A DNA stretch of 64,000 bases. Origin: Erwinia sp. 198 (GTDB lineage Bacteria; Pseudomonadota; Gammaproteobacteria; Enterobacterales; Enterobacteriaceae). The first letter of the stretch is position 1; every line of letters begins with the position of its first letter. The translations under genes were made by a program, and so were the position numbers. Location of the stretch: positions 62,001-126,000 of the forward strand of contig NZ_RHUM01000012.1 of assembly GCF_003937915.1 (NCBI RefSeq). The letters are read 5' to 3'. A model generated the notes under the pieces. That model saw only the letters and a program-made list of their open reading frames with translations. It had not been told where the DNA came from and searched no databases. Shown piece after piece: positions 15,606 to 24,863 of this stretch.

Positions 15606-16955
15606 ATGTCGACTCATCATCAGACCGGCGGAACGTTAGACGCCTGGTTTAAAATCTCTGCGCGCGGCAGCAGCGTTCGTCAGGAGATTTTAGCCGGACT
15701 TACCACCTTCCTCGCCATGGTCTATTCGGTGATTGTTGTGCCGTCCATGCTCGGCAAGGCGGGCTTTCCTCCCGCCGCCGTTTTTGTCTCTACCTGTCTG
15801 GTGGCGGGCTTCGGCTCGGTGATTATGGGGCTGTGGGCCAATCTGCCGATGGCGATCGGCTGCGCCATTTCGCTGACCGCCTTTACGGCCTTCAGCCTGG
15901 TGCTGGGCCAGCATATCAGCGTGCCCGTGGCGCTGGGGGCCGTGTTTCTGATGGGGGTACTGTTTACGCTGATCTCCGCAACCGGCATCCGCGCCTGGAT
16001 TTTACGCAACCTGCCGATGGGCGTGGCGCACGGTACCGGCGTCGGCATCGGCCTGTTTCTGCTGCTGATCGCCGCTAACGGCGTGGGTCTGGTGGTAAAA
16101 AATCCCGTACCCGGTGCGCTGCCGGTCGCGCTGGGCGATTTCGCTTCCTTTCCCGTATTGATGACGCTGGCAGGCCTTGCGGCGATCTTCGGTCTGGAAA
16201 AGCTGCGCGTGCCGGGCGGGATCCTGCTGACTATTATCGCCATCTCCGTGCTCGGACTGATTTTCGATCCGGCCGTAAAATATCAGGGGCTGTTTGCCAT
16301 GCCTTCACTGTCGGATGCGCAAGGCAACTCGCTGGTGTTCAGCCTGGATATTCTGGGCGCGCTGAAGCCTGCGGTATTGCCAAGCGTGCTGGCGCTGGTG
16401 ATGACCGCCGTGTTTGACGCCACCGGCACCATCCGTGCGGTAGCGGGCCAGGCGAACCTGCTGGATAAAGATCATCAGATCCTGAACGGCGGCAAAGCGC
16501 TGACCACCGACTCGGTCAGCAGCATCTTTTCCGGCCTGATCGGCGCTTCGCCTGCGGCGGTGTATATCGAATCCGCAGCGGGCACGGCGGCGGGCGGCAA
16601 AACGGGCCTGACCGCTATCGTGGTAGGCGTGCTGTTTCTGCTGATCCTGTTCCTGTCGCCGCTGGCTTATTTAGTGCCGGGCTATGCTACCGCGCCTGCG
16701 CTGATGTATGTCGGCCTGCTGATGCTGAGCAACGTCTCTAAAATCGACTTTAGCGATTTTGTAGACGCCATGTCTGGCCTGCTTGCCGCCGTGTTTATCG
16801 TGCTGACCTGCAATATCGTTACCGGTATTATGCTGGGCTTCGGCTCGCTGGTCATTGGCCGCGTCTTTGCGGGCGAGTGGCGCAAGCTCAACGTCGGCAC
16901 CGTGGTTATCGCTGTCGCGCTGGTGGCTTTTTACGCCGGCGGCTGGGCGATCTGA
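15606..16955 (+). CDS. ghxP: Guanine/hypoxanthine permease GhxP (NCS2/AzgA-like)
   Basis: A 449-residue proton-coupled purine permease of the inner membrane, the same length as E. coli GhxP. It shares long identical stretches with it, such as L-D-A-W-F-K-I-S near the start, the [10 protein letters not shown]-like early helix and the [10 protein letters not shown] motif about residue 310. The ATG at 15606 gives the E. coli-like M-S-T start. The gene sits between soxR/GST and yjcE as in E. coli. A hairpin (16967-16987) follows the stop, and PurR-like boxes lie upstream. Confidence 0.93.
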   Translation: MSTHHQTGGTLDAWFKISARGSSVRQEILAGLTTFLAMVYSVIVVPSMLGKAGFPPAAVFVSTCLVAGFGSVIMGLWANLPMAIGCAISLTAFTAFSLVLGQHISVPVALGAVFLMGVLFTLISATGIRAWILRNLPMGVAHGTGVGIGLFLLLIAANGVGLVVKNPVPGALPVALGDFASFPVLMTLAGLAAIFGLEKLRVPGGILLTIIAISVLGLIFDPAVKYQGLFAMPSLSDAQGNSLVFSLDILGALKPAVLPSVLALVMTAVFDATGTIRAVAGQANLLDKDHQILNGGKALTTDSVSSIFSGLIGASPAAVYIESAAGTAAGGKTGLTAIVVGVLFLLILFLSPLAYLVPGYATAPALMYVGLLMLSNVSKIDFSDFVDAMSGLLAAVFIVLTCNIVTGIMLGFGSLVIGRVFAGEWRKLNVGTVVIAVALVAFYAGGWAI

Positions 16956-16966
16956 TCCCCTTTTGC

Positions 16967-16987
16967 GAGGCCGGTTTTTCCGGCCTC
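16967..16987 (+). terminator. Hairpin after ghxP
   Basis: GAGGCCGG pairs with CCGGCCTC across a T5 loop directly after the stop. The downstream T-tract is interrupted, so it may be a weak terminator or an mRNA 3' end. Confidence 0.55.
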
Positions 16988-17130
16988 TGTTCCGAATTTT
17001 CGCTTTTTTCCACGCAATAGCACACTTCAGCTTTTTCAAGCCATCCCATTTTTGCTTTACTATCATGCAGGGCATTATTTGTTCCGGGCCTGATATTTTT
17101 GTCGCTATCTGGAAGCTATGAAAGGACAAC

Positions 17131-18780
17131 ATGGAAATCTTTTTTACTATTCTCATCCTCACGCTGGTGGTCTCGCTCTCTGGCGTAGCCGCACGCATTA
17201 TTCCTTTTCAAATCCCCCTACCGCTGGTGCAAATCGTGATGGGCGCGCTGCTGGCGTGGCCGACTTTCGGCCTGCATGTCGACTTCGATCCCGAGCTGTT
17301 CCTGGTCCTGTTTATTCCGCCGCTGCTGTTTGCTGACGGCTGGAAGACGCCAACCAGCGAGTTTTTGCATCACGGACGCGAGATTATTGGCCTGGCGCTG
17401 GTGCTGGTGCTGATCACCGTGGTCGGCATCGGTTATCTGATTTACTGGCTGGTGCCGGGTATTCCGCTGCTACCCGCTTTCGCGCTGGCGGCCGTGCTGT
17501 CGCCGACCGACGCCGTGGCGCTCTCCGGGATTGTTGGAGAAGGGCGCATCCCGAAAAAAATTATGTCGATACTGCAGGGCGAGGCGCTGATGAACGACGC
17601 TTCGGGCCTGGTGTCGCTGAAGTTTGCCGTTGCGGTCGCGATGGGCACCATGGTGTTCACGGTTTCCGGCGCGTCGCTGGAGTTCGTGAAGGTCGCCGTC
17701 GGCGGTCTGGTGGCCGGTATCGCTATCTGCTGGCTGTACGGCAAGTCGCTGCGCCTGTTCAGCCGTTGGAGCGGCGACGATCCGGCTACGCAGACGGTGC
17801 TGCTGCTGCTGCTGCCTTTTGCCTCCTACCTGATTGCTGAACATATTGGCGTATCGGGGATCCTGGCCGCCGTGGCGGCAGGCATGACCATCACCCGTTC
17901 GGGCATTATCCGTCAGGCGCCGCTGGCGATGCGTCTGCGTGCCAACAGCGTCTGGCAGATGCTGGAGTTTGTCTTTAACGGCATGGTGTTCCTGATGCTG
18001 GGCCTGCAGCTGCCGGACATCTTACAGCTGTCCGTGGCCCAGGCGGAGGCCGATCCTAACGTCGATCTGTGGATGCTGGTGCTGTCGGTGGTACTGATTT
18101 ACGCCGCGCTGATGATCGTCCGCTTCGCCTGGCTATGGACGATGCGCCTGATCAGCCAGCGCCTGCTGAAAAAGCGGCCGATGGAGTTCAGCAGCTACAG
18201 CCTGCGTGAGCTGCTGATTGCCTCTTTTGCCGGTGTACGCGGGGCTATCACCCTGGCCGGCGTGCTGTCCATTCCGCTGTTTCTGACCAACGGAGACGCT
18301 TTCCCGGCGCGCTACGAGCTGGTTTTCCTGGCAATGGGCGTGATCCTGTTCTCGCTGCTGGTCGGCGTAGTGTTGCTGCCGCTGCTGCTGCGCGGCGTGG
18401 CGGGCAGGGATAAGACGGCGCACCGCCATGAGATCCAGATGGCGCGCGCGGCGATGGCGGAAACGGCTATCGATAGCCTGCACAAGATGGAAGAGCGCCT
18501 GGCGGCCGATACCGAAGAGAATATCGACGCTGACCTGGTCAAGGAAATCGCTTCGCGAGTGATTGGCAATATGCGCCGTCGCGTGGACGGTAAGGACGAT
18601 CTGGAGCGGGCGCTGTATGCGGAAAATCTGGAACGCCGCTTCCGTCTGACCGCGCTGCGCGCCGAGCGCGGCGAGCTGTATCATCTGCGCGCCACGCAGA
18701 AAATCAGCAACGAAACCATGCAGAAGATGCTGCACGATCTCGACCTGCTGGAAACGCTGCTGATCGAGAAAGAAGAGTAG
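17131..18780 (+). CDS. yjcE: CPA1-type Na+/H+ antiporter YjcE
   Basis: A 549-residue protein. Residues 1-410 hold about 12 membrane helices of the CPA1 sodium/proton exchanger family, with the helix-5-like F-A-L-A-A-V-L-S-P-T-D-A-V-A-L and N-D-A-S-G-L-V ion-binding motifs. Residues of about 410-549 form a soluble, charged helical tail with predicted coiled coil. It exchanges cations for protons across the inner membrane. The place directly after ghxP is as in E. coli. AAAGGA precedes the ATG by five bases and a perfect terminator follows. Confidence 0.9.
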   Translation: MEIFFTILILTLVVSLSGVAARIIPFQIPLPLVQIVMGALLAWPTFGLHVDFDPELFLVLFIPPLLFADGWKTPTSEFLHHGREIIGLALVLVLITVVGIGYLIYWLVPGIPLLPAFALAAVLSPTDAVALSGIVGEGRIPKKIMSILQGEALMNDASGLVSLKFAVAVAMGTMVFTVSGASLEFVKVAVGGLVAGIAICWLYGKSLRLFSRWSGDDPATQTVLLLLLPFASYLIAEHIGVSGILAAVAAGMTITRSGIIRQAPLAMRLRANSVWQMLEFVFNGMVFLMLGLQLPDILQLSVAQAEADPNVDLWMLVLSVVLIYAALMIVRFAWLWTMRLISQRLLKKRPMEFSSYSLRELLIASFAGVRGAITLAGVLSIPLFLTNGDAFPARYELVFLAMGVILFSLLVGVVLLPLLLRGVAGRDKTAHRHEIQMARAAMAETAIDSLHKMEERLAADTEENIDADLVKEIASRVIGNMRRRVDGKDDLERALYAENLERRFRLTALRAERGELYHLRATQKISNETMQKMLHDLDLLETLLIEKEE

Positions 18781-18785
18781 CGGGA

Positions 18786-18818
18786 AGACCGCGAGCCGCC
18801 CGGCTCGCGGTCTTTTTA
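18786..18818 (+). terminator. Intrinsic terminator after yjcE
   Basis: A perfect 12-base-pair GC-rich stem (AGACCGCGAGCC with its complement) with a 4-base loop, followed by five T. It marks the right end of the conserved soxRS-ghxP-yjcE block. Confidence 0.93.
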
Positions 18819-18838
18819 CATTCTATACCGCATCAAAC

Positions 18839-19324
18839 TCAGTGTTCTTCCCGTATCAGCGGGCCGTTTGGCCTTTGGTAATAAGAGGCGCCTTCCATGC
18901 TGTAGCTCATGGTTCCCGTTGTCGCTCTGGTAACCTGCATCAACCAGTTTACTTTTTTAATACATCTTTCCTCCGCTTTTATATCCTCAAAACAGAGCAG
19001 ATGGTCGGTACTATGACTGGGGAAAAAAGTAGTGTCATCGGGTTTTTCTTGCTGATAACCGTCTTTAAAGTCCCAGATAGTTACCCAAAAATTCTCGCCT
19101 TTTCTATTTAAAAGAAAAGGGTGTTGTTTATCCAGTTTCCGGGCATTTTCTTTCCACCATTCAATCTTTCCTTTGTTGGTTAGAGGAAAGTTTTTCACCA
19201 AAATATCTGTGACGGAATGATTCTGGTGAACAGCTATAACCTCTACAGGCCGTAGCATCATAACGATGACGTACAGCCAGCTGACTACGACCAGAGCCGG
19301 GAAAAATCTATTCATCTTTTTCAC
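18839..19324 (-). CDS. DUF943 family membrane-anchored protein
   Basis: This 161-residue protein has one N-terminal membrane segment (residues 6-25, F-F-P-A-L-V-V-V-S-W-L-Y-V-I-V-M-M). The conserved opening of the family follows (R-P-V-E-V-I-A-V-H-Q, then V-K-N-F-P-L-T-N-K-G-K-I-E-W-W). The rest should face the periplasm. DUF943 proteins are common in Pantoea, Serratia and relatives, often next to DUF3289, and their function is unknown to me. Its ATG overlaps the stop of the upstream DUF3289 gene by four bases, so they are translationally coupled. A membrane-anchored partner of a soluble protein fits an immunity-like role, but that is inference. Confidence 0.75.
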   Translation of the reverse strand: MKKMNRFFPALVVVSWLYVIVMMLRPVEVIAVHQNHSVTDILVKNFPLTNKGKIEWWKENARKLDKQHPFLLNRKGENFWVTIWDFKDGYQQEKPDDTTFFPSHSTDHLLCFEDIKAEERCIKKVNWLMQVTRATTGTMSYSMEGASYYQRPNGPLIREEH

Positions 19325-20151
19325 TTTTTGCTTCCCGTCAGCGTGATGGTCGCTGCCATATTGGTAAAGAAGGGCTTGTACGCGTACCTTCTCCAGCGCT
19401 GTAGCACAAACCAGATTCGGAAAATATTCAAATGATGAAAACGAGGAACCATGATATCGCGGTCATCAAGGCCAAAGTGATCCTGGCCTTTGTAATGCAG
19501 GGTGGCTTTGTATTTATCTCCGTTAACTTCCAGAGACTTTAGCGTGATTTTTGTCGCGTATATACCGTGCACTGACATACCCAGACCATTCATCTTGTCT
19601 TGTAATCTATTAAATGTCGGAAGAAAACTTTCTCCGATAACTTTTCTTAAAGCCTGTTTTTTATTTTCGGCAAGAAAACCATTATTCCAGTCTATATTTT
19701 CTCGTATGAATTTATCGATAACCTTTGACGAGTTTGCGTTATCTGAATGCGCGCTTTCTATCAACCTCTTATAAGCCCCATTTAATTCACTGCTGGAAGA
19801 GGGTTTTCCATCGCCATATTGAAAATGGTCGATTAGTGCCATAAACAGCCCGCGATGGCCGAAAAAAGAGAAGGGCCGCGACTCGCGGCGGAATTCGTTG
19901 AATAGTTTGGCTGCCACTTCATGATGGCGCATCTTATGACGTATCACGGCGTAATTGCTGATGGGAAAATCCGTTCTCTCTGCCCGCCAGGGATCGTACT
20001 GACCGGATACTTTCTCCAGCCGATAGAAGTTCTTCAGCTGCAGCTCGCTTAAATCGCCGCACTGCATATCATCGGCACCGTAATCATCCATGCGTTTCTG
20101 CGTCTGAAAAACATCGAAGGGCAGGCGTAAAGCCTGTAGAGAAGGTGACAT
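19321..20151 (-). CDS. DUF3289 family protein
   Basis: A 276-residue soluble protein with no signal peptide. I recognise the DUF3289 family by D-D-M-Q-C-G-D-L near residue 27, the central H-x-Y-A-T-K-I-T-L region and the C-terminal D-H-F-G-L-D-D-R-D-I followed by F-R-x-W-F-V-L-Q-R-W. The family is uncharacterised; members often lie in secretion or toxin-like contexts. It is the first gene of a two-gene unit with DUF943. Composition is visibly more AT-rich than the yjcE block, consistent with acquisition. Confidence 0.75.
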   Translation of the reverse strand: MSPSLQALRLPFDVFQTQKRMDDYGADDMQCGDLSELQLKNFYRLEKVSGQYDPWRAERTDFPISNYAVIRHKMRHHEVAAKLFNEFRRESRPFSFFGHRGLFMALIDHFQYGDGKPSSSSELNGAYKRLIESAHSDNANSSKVIDKFIRENIDWNNGFLAENKKQALRKVIGESFLPTFNRLQDKMNGLGMSVHGIYATKITLKSLEVNGDKYKATLHYKGQDHFGLDDRDIMVPRFHHLNIFRIWFVLQRWRRYAYKPFFTNMAATITLTGSKK

Positions 20152-20708
20152 GCAATATTCCTTTTGCTGGTCGACGAGCGCTATTGCCCGGTTTTCTGTT
20201 AGTTTATCAGCTTAATTTATGTTCGTCATGCTGCGTTAAGAAAATCGCCTCTGTCATCTGATGTTATTCAACCGTACAGCGAAAGTTAAATTCGTCATAT
20301 AACGATAATTATATTTTGGAGGGAAGGGAAATATTATGATAAGGGGGGTAGTCGGTGGTTTATTCTGCTTGCTGCTGTTCTGATGAAATGAGAGGTTCCG
20401 CCAGGCTAATACTATTTTCTTTTGCTTTTGTTTTGTAAACGGCAGGAAAACGCGCTTTAAGGCTCAGGGTTGGGTCTGGTAAATATCAGGCCAGTCTCTG
20501 ACGTAACAGTTCTGCTAATTATTGCTGATGAAGTCATACGCTTTCATCCGTGCCGATCTATATCTTCTTCGGCATTCTTTTCCAGAACGCAGAGGCAGCA
20601 GACAAGCTGAATAGCAATATCCGTAAGAGGCAGAACGAATAAGATTAAAAGACAAGTAAAAATGCGCCTGTTTAGCGTCTCCGGGGCCGCTGCCAGCGCC
20701 CCCGTTTT
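20152..20708. other. AT-rich intergenic region with possible small transcript
   Basis: About 557 bases between the DUF3289 gene and the cidR-like gene, both leftward. No ordinary gene is seen. A plus-strand intrinsic terminator (20682-20710) has no matching plus-strand gene other than a 15-codon hydrophobic frame at 20336. Confidence 0.5.
20336..20383 (+). CDS. Possible 15-residue hydrophobic peptide
   Basis: The ATG at 20336 follows GGAGGGAAGGGA at good spacing and opens a frame reading M-I-R-G-V-V-G-G-L-F-C-L-L-L-F then TGA. Very short hydrophobic peptides of this kind occur as type I toxins or small membrane peptides. There is no homology evidence. The orphan plus-strand terminator about 300 bases downstream is the only other support. 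Confidence 0.22.
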   Translation: MIRGVVGGLFCLLLF

Positions 20709-20710
20709 TT
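20682..20710 (+). terminator. Plus-strand terminator with no assigned gene
   Basis: A GC-rich stem with one mismatch (CGGGGCCGC pairing to GCGCCCCCG around a TGCCA loop) followed by six T on the plus strand. The minus strand has no T-tract, so it does not look like the terminator of the leftward cidR-like gene, whose stop it touches. Confidence 0.6.
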
Positions 20711-21611
20711 ATAACGACAGCGTCGGCGTCTGACCGGGCCAGAACTGGCGACAGCAGGCGATCCAGGCCTGCGCACTCTTTGACAGGTAGCTGCCTTCCC
20801 GCCAGATCAGGCCCAGCTGCCAGACCAGCTCCGACTCCAGCGGCAGCCACAGCAGATGGCTTTTATCCAGCCGCTGGCAGATCGGCTCCGGCAGGATTGC
20901 CACGCCCATGCCGGCCTGCACCATCGCCGCGAGAAAATCCCACTGGCCGCTGCGTACCGCGATCTGTGGCGTAAAGCCGCTGGCCTGAAAGGCGCGCATC
21001 AGCTGGCGATTCAGCGAAAACTCTTCGTTATAAATCAGGATAGGGTGCCCGGCCAGCTCGGCCAGTGGAATATGGGTACGGCGCAGCCATTCTCGGGTTT
21101 TCGGCACCAGCACGCAGAGCGGGTGGCTCATTAGCGGCAGTGCGTTCAGCGGCAGATCTTCTGCTACCGGCAGCGCGGTCATCGCAATATCCAGCGTGCC
21201 GGAAAGCACCGCCTGCTGCACGGTCAGGCCGCCAAATTCGGAAATTTTCAGCTCGACGCCGGGATAACGCTGGCGGAAAGCGGAGATCGAACCGGCTATC
21301 TGCATCCCGACCATTGGCGGAATGCCTAAACGCAGCTCGCCCGTTTTCAGGTCGTTGATATCGCTGATTTCCGCTTCCAGCTGCTTAAATTCCTGAAGGA
21401 TAGTCAGTCCGCGCTGATAAACGGCCTGTCCGGTATCGGTCAGATGCAGCTTGCGTCCTTCACGGATCAGCAGCGTACAGCCCAGTTCCTCCTCCAGCTG
21501 GCGCAGCATTTTACTGATGGTCGGCTGCGTGACGTACAGCTGCTCCGCCGCGCGAGTAAAGCTTTGCTGGCGCACCACTTCCACAAAATAACGCAGGGCT
21601 CTGACGTCCAT
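20709..21611 (-). CDS. cidR: LysR-type regulator of cidAB (CidR-like)
   Basis: A 300-residue LysR-type regulator. The N-terminal winged helix (L-R-Y-F-V-E-V-V-R-Q-Q-S-F-T-R-A-A-E-Q-L) is followed by a substrate-binding domain with L-R-L-G-I-P-P-M-V-G. It is divergent from cidAB, the standard arrangement for CidR, which activates these genes during overflow carbon metabolism. I chose the ATG at 21611 (M-D-V-R-A-L) because AGGA lies six bases upstream; the ATG at 21617 is too close to it. Confidence 0.85.
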   Translation of the reverse strand: MDVRALRYFVEVVRQQSFTRAAEQLYVTQPTISKMLRQLEEELGCTLLIREGRKLHLTDTGQAVYQRGLTILQEFKQLEAEISDINDLKTGELRLGIPPMVGMQIAGSISAFRQRYPGVELKISEFGGLTVQQAVLSGTLDIAMTALPVAEDLPLNALPLMSHPLCVLVPKTREWLRRTHIPLAELAGHPILIYNEEFSLNRQLMRAFQASGFTPQIAVRSGQWDFLAAMVQAGMGVAILPEPICQRLDKSHLLWLPLESELVWQLGLIWREGSYLSKSAQAWIACCRQFWPGQTPTLSL

Positions 21612-21714
21612 AAACATTCCTGTAAGGCATAGTTCAGATAATATTAAGTCATTTTTTTCACCCTTTGGTACGGCTTTATACTCTCTTTACGCATTATTCA
21701 GAGAGAGACCCATC

Positions 21715-22140
21715 ATGAAGCTGGCGATACGCCCGCAAAGCACGTGGCAGCAACGCATTCAGATCCCGTTACAGGTAGTGCTGTATATCGCTTTTTTCCT
21801 TGCCGCGCAGCGGCTGGTGGACTGGCTGCGGCTGCCGTTGCCCGCCAATATCGTGGGCATGGTGCTGCTGCTGGCGCTGATTATGCTGCGGGTGCTGCCG
21901 CTGAACTGGGTAAAAGCCGGATCGCGCTGGCTGCTGGCGGAAATGCTGCTGTTTTTTATTCCTGCCGTGGTGGCGGTGGTTAACTATTCGCAGCTGCTGC
22001 GCGTGGACGGCTGGCGGATTATGCTGGTGATTATGATCAGTACACTGCTGGTGCTGTCCGCTACCGCGCTGGTGGTGGATCGCGTTTATCGTTTTGAAAT
22101 GCGGCTGGCGGCACGAAAAAAGGAGCGTCAGGGTGAATAA
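21715..22140 (+). CDS. cidA: CidA/LrgA family holin-like protein
   Basis: A 141-residue inner-membrane protein with about four helices and the family motif L-P-L-P-A-N-I-V-G-M-V-L-L. CidA/LrgA proteins are holin-like modulators of murein hydrolase activity and programmed lysis, and form oligomers with their CidB/LrgB partners. GAGAGA lies before the ATG. The stop overlaps the start of the next gene by eight bases, so the two are co-translated. Confidence 0.88.
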   Translation: MKLAIRPQSTWQQRIQIPLQVVLYIAFFLAAQRLVDWLRLPLPANIVGMVLLLALIMLRVLPLNWVKAGSRWLLAEMLLFFIPAVVAVVNYSQLLRVDGWRIMLVIMISTLLVLSATALVVDRVYRFEMRLAARKKERQGE

Positions 22141-22831
22141 CTTTTTTATCAGCCTGCTCTGTCTGCTGGCGACGCTGCTGGTCTATTTTCTCAATAAACG
22201 TCTCTATCGGCGCTGGCACAGGCTGCTGCTGATGCCGCTGGTAATGACCCCTGTGGTGCTGGTAGCGCTGCTGCTGCTGACCCATATCTCCTGGCAGAAC
22301 TATATCGACGAAAACCGCTGGCTGCTGTGGCTGCTTGGCCCGGCCACGCTGGCCTTCGCCGTGCCCGTGTACGAAAATATGGCGATTATTCGCCGCCACT
22401 GGCTGTCGCTTAGCGCGGGCGTACTGACCGCCACGCTGGTTGCCGTTTGCAGCTCGGTATGGCTGGCAAGGCTGCTGACGCTGCCAGAGGCAATCCAGCG
22501 TAGTCTGGCGGTGCGCTCTATCACTACGCCCTTTGCGCTGGCGGCGGCGAAGCAGCTGGGCGGACAGCCCGATCTGGTGGCGCTGTTTGTGGTGATCACC
22601 GGGGTATTCGGCATGGCCGTCGGCGATCTGCTTTTTATGCGGCTTGCCGTCAAGCAGGGGTTGGCGAAAGGCGCCGGGTTTGGCGCGGCCTCACACGGCG
22701 CAGGCACCGCTCGCGCCTATGAAATCGGCCAGGAGGAGGGCGTGGTCGCCAGCCTGGTGATGATGCTGTCAGGCGTGGTGACAGTCGTTATCGCGCCGCT
22801 AATTGGCCGCCTGATGTGGACAATGGTTTGA
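22133..22831 (+). CDS. cidB: CidB/LrgB family autolysis modulator
   Basis: A 232-residue membrane protein with seven or more hydrophobic segments. The LrgB family motifs are P-A-T-L-A-F-A-V-P-V-Y, K-x-x-T-T-P-F-A-like (S-I-T-T-P-F-A-L-A) and G-A-A-S-H-G-A-G-T-A-R-A near the end. I set the start at GTG 22133 with AAGGAG upstream; the longer frame from 22094 has no support. It works with CidA in export of a murein-hydrolase-regulating signal or metabolite; the exact mechanism is debated. Confidence 0.88.
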   Translation: MNNFFISLLCLLATLLVYFLNKRLYRRWHRLLLMPLVMTPVVLVALLLLTHISWQNYIDENRWLLWLLGPATLAFAVPVYENMAIIRRHWLSLSAGVLTATLVAVCSSVWLARLLTLPEAIQRSLAVRSITTPFALAAAKQLGGQPDLVALFVVITGVFGMAVGDLLFMRLAVKQGLAKGAGFGAASHGAGTARAYEIGQEEGVVASLVMMLSGVVTVVIAPLIGRLMWTMV

Positions 22832-22973
22832 AGCCTGTAGGGTTGCCCCTTAACAGCAACATTTACTAAACGAACCTTAAGATTCGTCGCATTCCCATTT
22901 TATTTTCTGTATTGATAACCTATCCTCCGCTGCCGTCGGGAAACGGCGTGAGTAAATTCATCAGGAGAATAAA

Positions 22974-23519
22974 ATGAAAGCAGCGGCAACTACCGCAGGC
23001 GCTCTGGCGCTGCTGGCGCTGGCCGGTTCAGCGCAGGCGATTGAAGGCGGTGTCGACGTAGGTCGTGATTATACTAATGTACACGCGGGTATGGGCGCTG
23101 ACTCGCCTGGTCTGGCGCTGACCGGTAACTGGTTGCGTAGCGATCACGACGGCAGCATGGGTAGCCTGGGTCTGGGTTACAATGTGGGTCTGGGCGATAT
23201 CTTTATCACGCCTGGCGTGAAAGCGATTTCCACCAACCCAACCGATAGCAAAGATGGCTATGCCGTTGCGGTCGGCATTGGCGCAAGCGTTCCAGTCACC
23301 AATATGTTCAACGTATTTGGTCAGTATTACTACTCGCCGGATTCTTTCTCCAGCCACATTGATGACTACCAGGAAGCTTCCGCTGGCGTGAGCTTTAAGC
23401 CAATCTCTCTGGTTGACGTGCGCGTGGGCTATCAGTACCTGGCGATGAACGGTAAAGACGGTCGTAAAGACAACGTCATTGCCGACGGTGCATACGTAGG
23501 TGCATCCCTGCATTTCTGA
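22974..23519 (+). CDS. YfaZ family outer-membrane protein
   Basis: A 181-residue protein with a clear signal peptide (M-K-A-A-A-T-T-A-G-A-L-A-L-L-A-L-A-G-S-A-Q-A, cleavage before I-E-G-G). The rest alternates polar and hydrophobic residues and ends in A-S-L-H-F, with the C-terminal aromatic typical of outer-membrane beta-barrels. The pattern matches the YfaZ family. It probably forms a small barrel; its substrate and role are unknown. It stands alone between cidAB and the fimbrial operon, with AGGAGA before the ATG. Confidence 0.8.
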   Translation: MKAAATTAGALALLALAGSAQAIEGGVDVGRDYTNVHAGMGADSPGLALTGNWLRSDHDGSMGSLGLGYNVGLGDIFITPGVKAISTNPTDSKDGYAVAVGIGASVPVTNMFNVFGQYYYSPDSFSSHIDDYQEASAGVSFKPISLVDVRVGYQYLAMNGKDGRKDNVIADGAYVGASLHF

Positions 23520-24173
23520 TGTCAAAGGCGGCAACCCGTAAAGGGTGACCTGCCGCTGAACGCGTCCGGCTTCTGGCCGGATCTGCCTGCTCCCGGTACG
23601 GCTGATGCCCTGATCCAGGCCGGGAACAGGCTTATTATGCTGAAGTTTTATAAAGTTGTTGCCGCTAATGTGCGAACAGGTGCTCTATATTAAAATATAG
23701 CAGATTATATTAACGCCTTTATCTGACATCATTAATATTCCGATAAAGATAAATGCTATATATTTAAACCACTCCGTTTATTGCTTCTTTTTTTACATTT
23801 TCGCCTGTAGAGTGACGGCGTGGGAAATGGGGTTTATTTGGTTTTTTATTCTTAATTGTAGCTCTTCCTGACGTTTTTTTAGCATTTATCCCCAGTTACG
23901 CCTTTCTGTTTAAATTTTCATTTTTTTGTGTAATTTTCTAAGAAAAAATACCTTTCATCTGTAAAAGTCTTCTGTAAGAATAATCTTGCCGCCCTGAGTA
24001 GGGGTTTATTATTAATTTTATTTACCTTATGGTGTAAATGGTCATTAATAAACTGAGATACTGTTAATGCGTTATTGAATCATCTGTTTTTACAGGGGGC
24101 TTTTCTCAGCAAAGAGAATAATGTTGTAAATAAATCACAAACGGAAAGATTTATAATCAAAGGAATGTATTTT
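23520..24173. other. AT-rich region upstream of the fimbrial operon
   Basis: About 650 bases. From about 23640 on it is strongly AT-rich, with runs of T and a small palindrome CTATATT-AA-AATATAG (23681-23696). This resembles H-NS-silenced fimbrial promoters. I see no long inverted repeats or site-specific recombinase that would indicate a fimS-type switch. The fimbrial promoter should lie here. Confidence 0.5.
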
Positions 24174-24683
24174 ATGCAAATTAATAAAATCGTACTGTCA
24201 GCTATCGCCATTTTCGGCATGACTTCTCTGGCTTATGCCGACCAGGGAAATGGTTCAGTGACTTTTTCGGGATCCGTCATTGAGGCTCCTTGCTCAATTA
24301 ATCCTGATTCTGTTTATCAGGACGTGCCTCTTGGGCAAATCTCGACTGTTACCCTGAAGGATGGCGGAACCTCCAATCCCCGTCCTTTCCAGATTAAACT
24401 GGAAAACTGTACGGTTGCGACCGCCGCAGTGGTAACGGCCATGTTTAGCGGATCGGAAAGCGCTACCGGTCTGTTGGGCATGACCGGGACAGTTAAGGGC
24501 GCGAGTATCGCCATCACTGATGGTACTGGCGCAGTGCTTAAGCTCGGCAGTCCGAGCGCTAAGCAGGGCTTGCAGACTGGTTATAATACCTTGAGTTTTT
24601 CTGCCTATGTGCAAGGTGATGGCAAAGACGTAACGCCTGGCGAATTCCAGAGTATTGCTGATTTCACACTCGCATATCAATAA
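24174..24683 (+). CDS. Major fimbrial subunit
   Basis: A 169-residue pilin. The signal peptide (M-Q-I-N-K-I-V-L-S-A-I-A-I-F-G-M-T-S-L-A-Y-A) is cut before D-Q-G-N-G. The mature protein starts G-S-V-T-F-S-G-S-V-I-E-A-P-C-S-I, has the pilin disulfide cysteines (A-P-C-S and E-N-C-T) and ends A-D-F-T-L-A-Y-Q, the donor-strand-complemented C-terminus. I chose the ATG at 24174, with AGGA nine bases upstream, because it gives a correct signal peptide. First gene of the chaperone-usher operon; a terminator-like hairpin follows and should reduce read-through. Confidence 0.88.
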   Translation: MQINKIVLSAIAIFGMTSLAYADQGNGSVTFSGSVIEAPCSINPDSVYQDVPLGQISTVTLKDGGTSNPRPFQIKLENCTVATAAVVTAMFSGSESATGLLGMTGTVKGASIAITDGTGAVLKLGSPSAKQGLQTGYNTLSFSAYVQGDGKDVTPGEFQSIADFTLAYQ

Positions 24684-24704
24684 GTCGATTTGACAAACCT
24701 TGTC

Positions 24705-24734
24705 CACTCCCGGCGTTTCTGCCGGGAGTGTTTT
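24705..24734 (+). terminator. Attenuator hairpin between major pilin and usher
   Basis: A 10-base-pair stem (CACTCCCGGC with its complement) with a 6-base loop followed by four T. Such a partial terminator after the main pilin gene is a common way of making pilin in excess over the usher. Confidence 0.75.
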
Positions 24735-24863
24735 CTGCCTGGGGCAAAACAGGTTCATGTTTGTCGGCAGAATGGCGGAGTTATTTTTATGCTTATTTTC
24801 CTCCGGCAAGAAATTATTAAATCGGTTATGAAAGGCTTACCCAGGGATTAGCTTCTCGCAAGG

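Noticed and set aside
23520-24173. A possible invertible fimbrial switch
   Set aside because: No long inverted repeats and no tyrosine recombinase gene nearby; only a 7-base AT palindrome is present.
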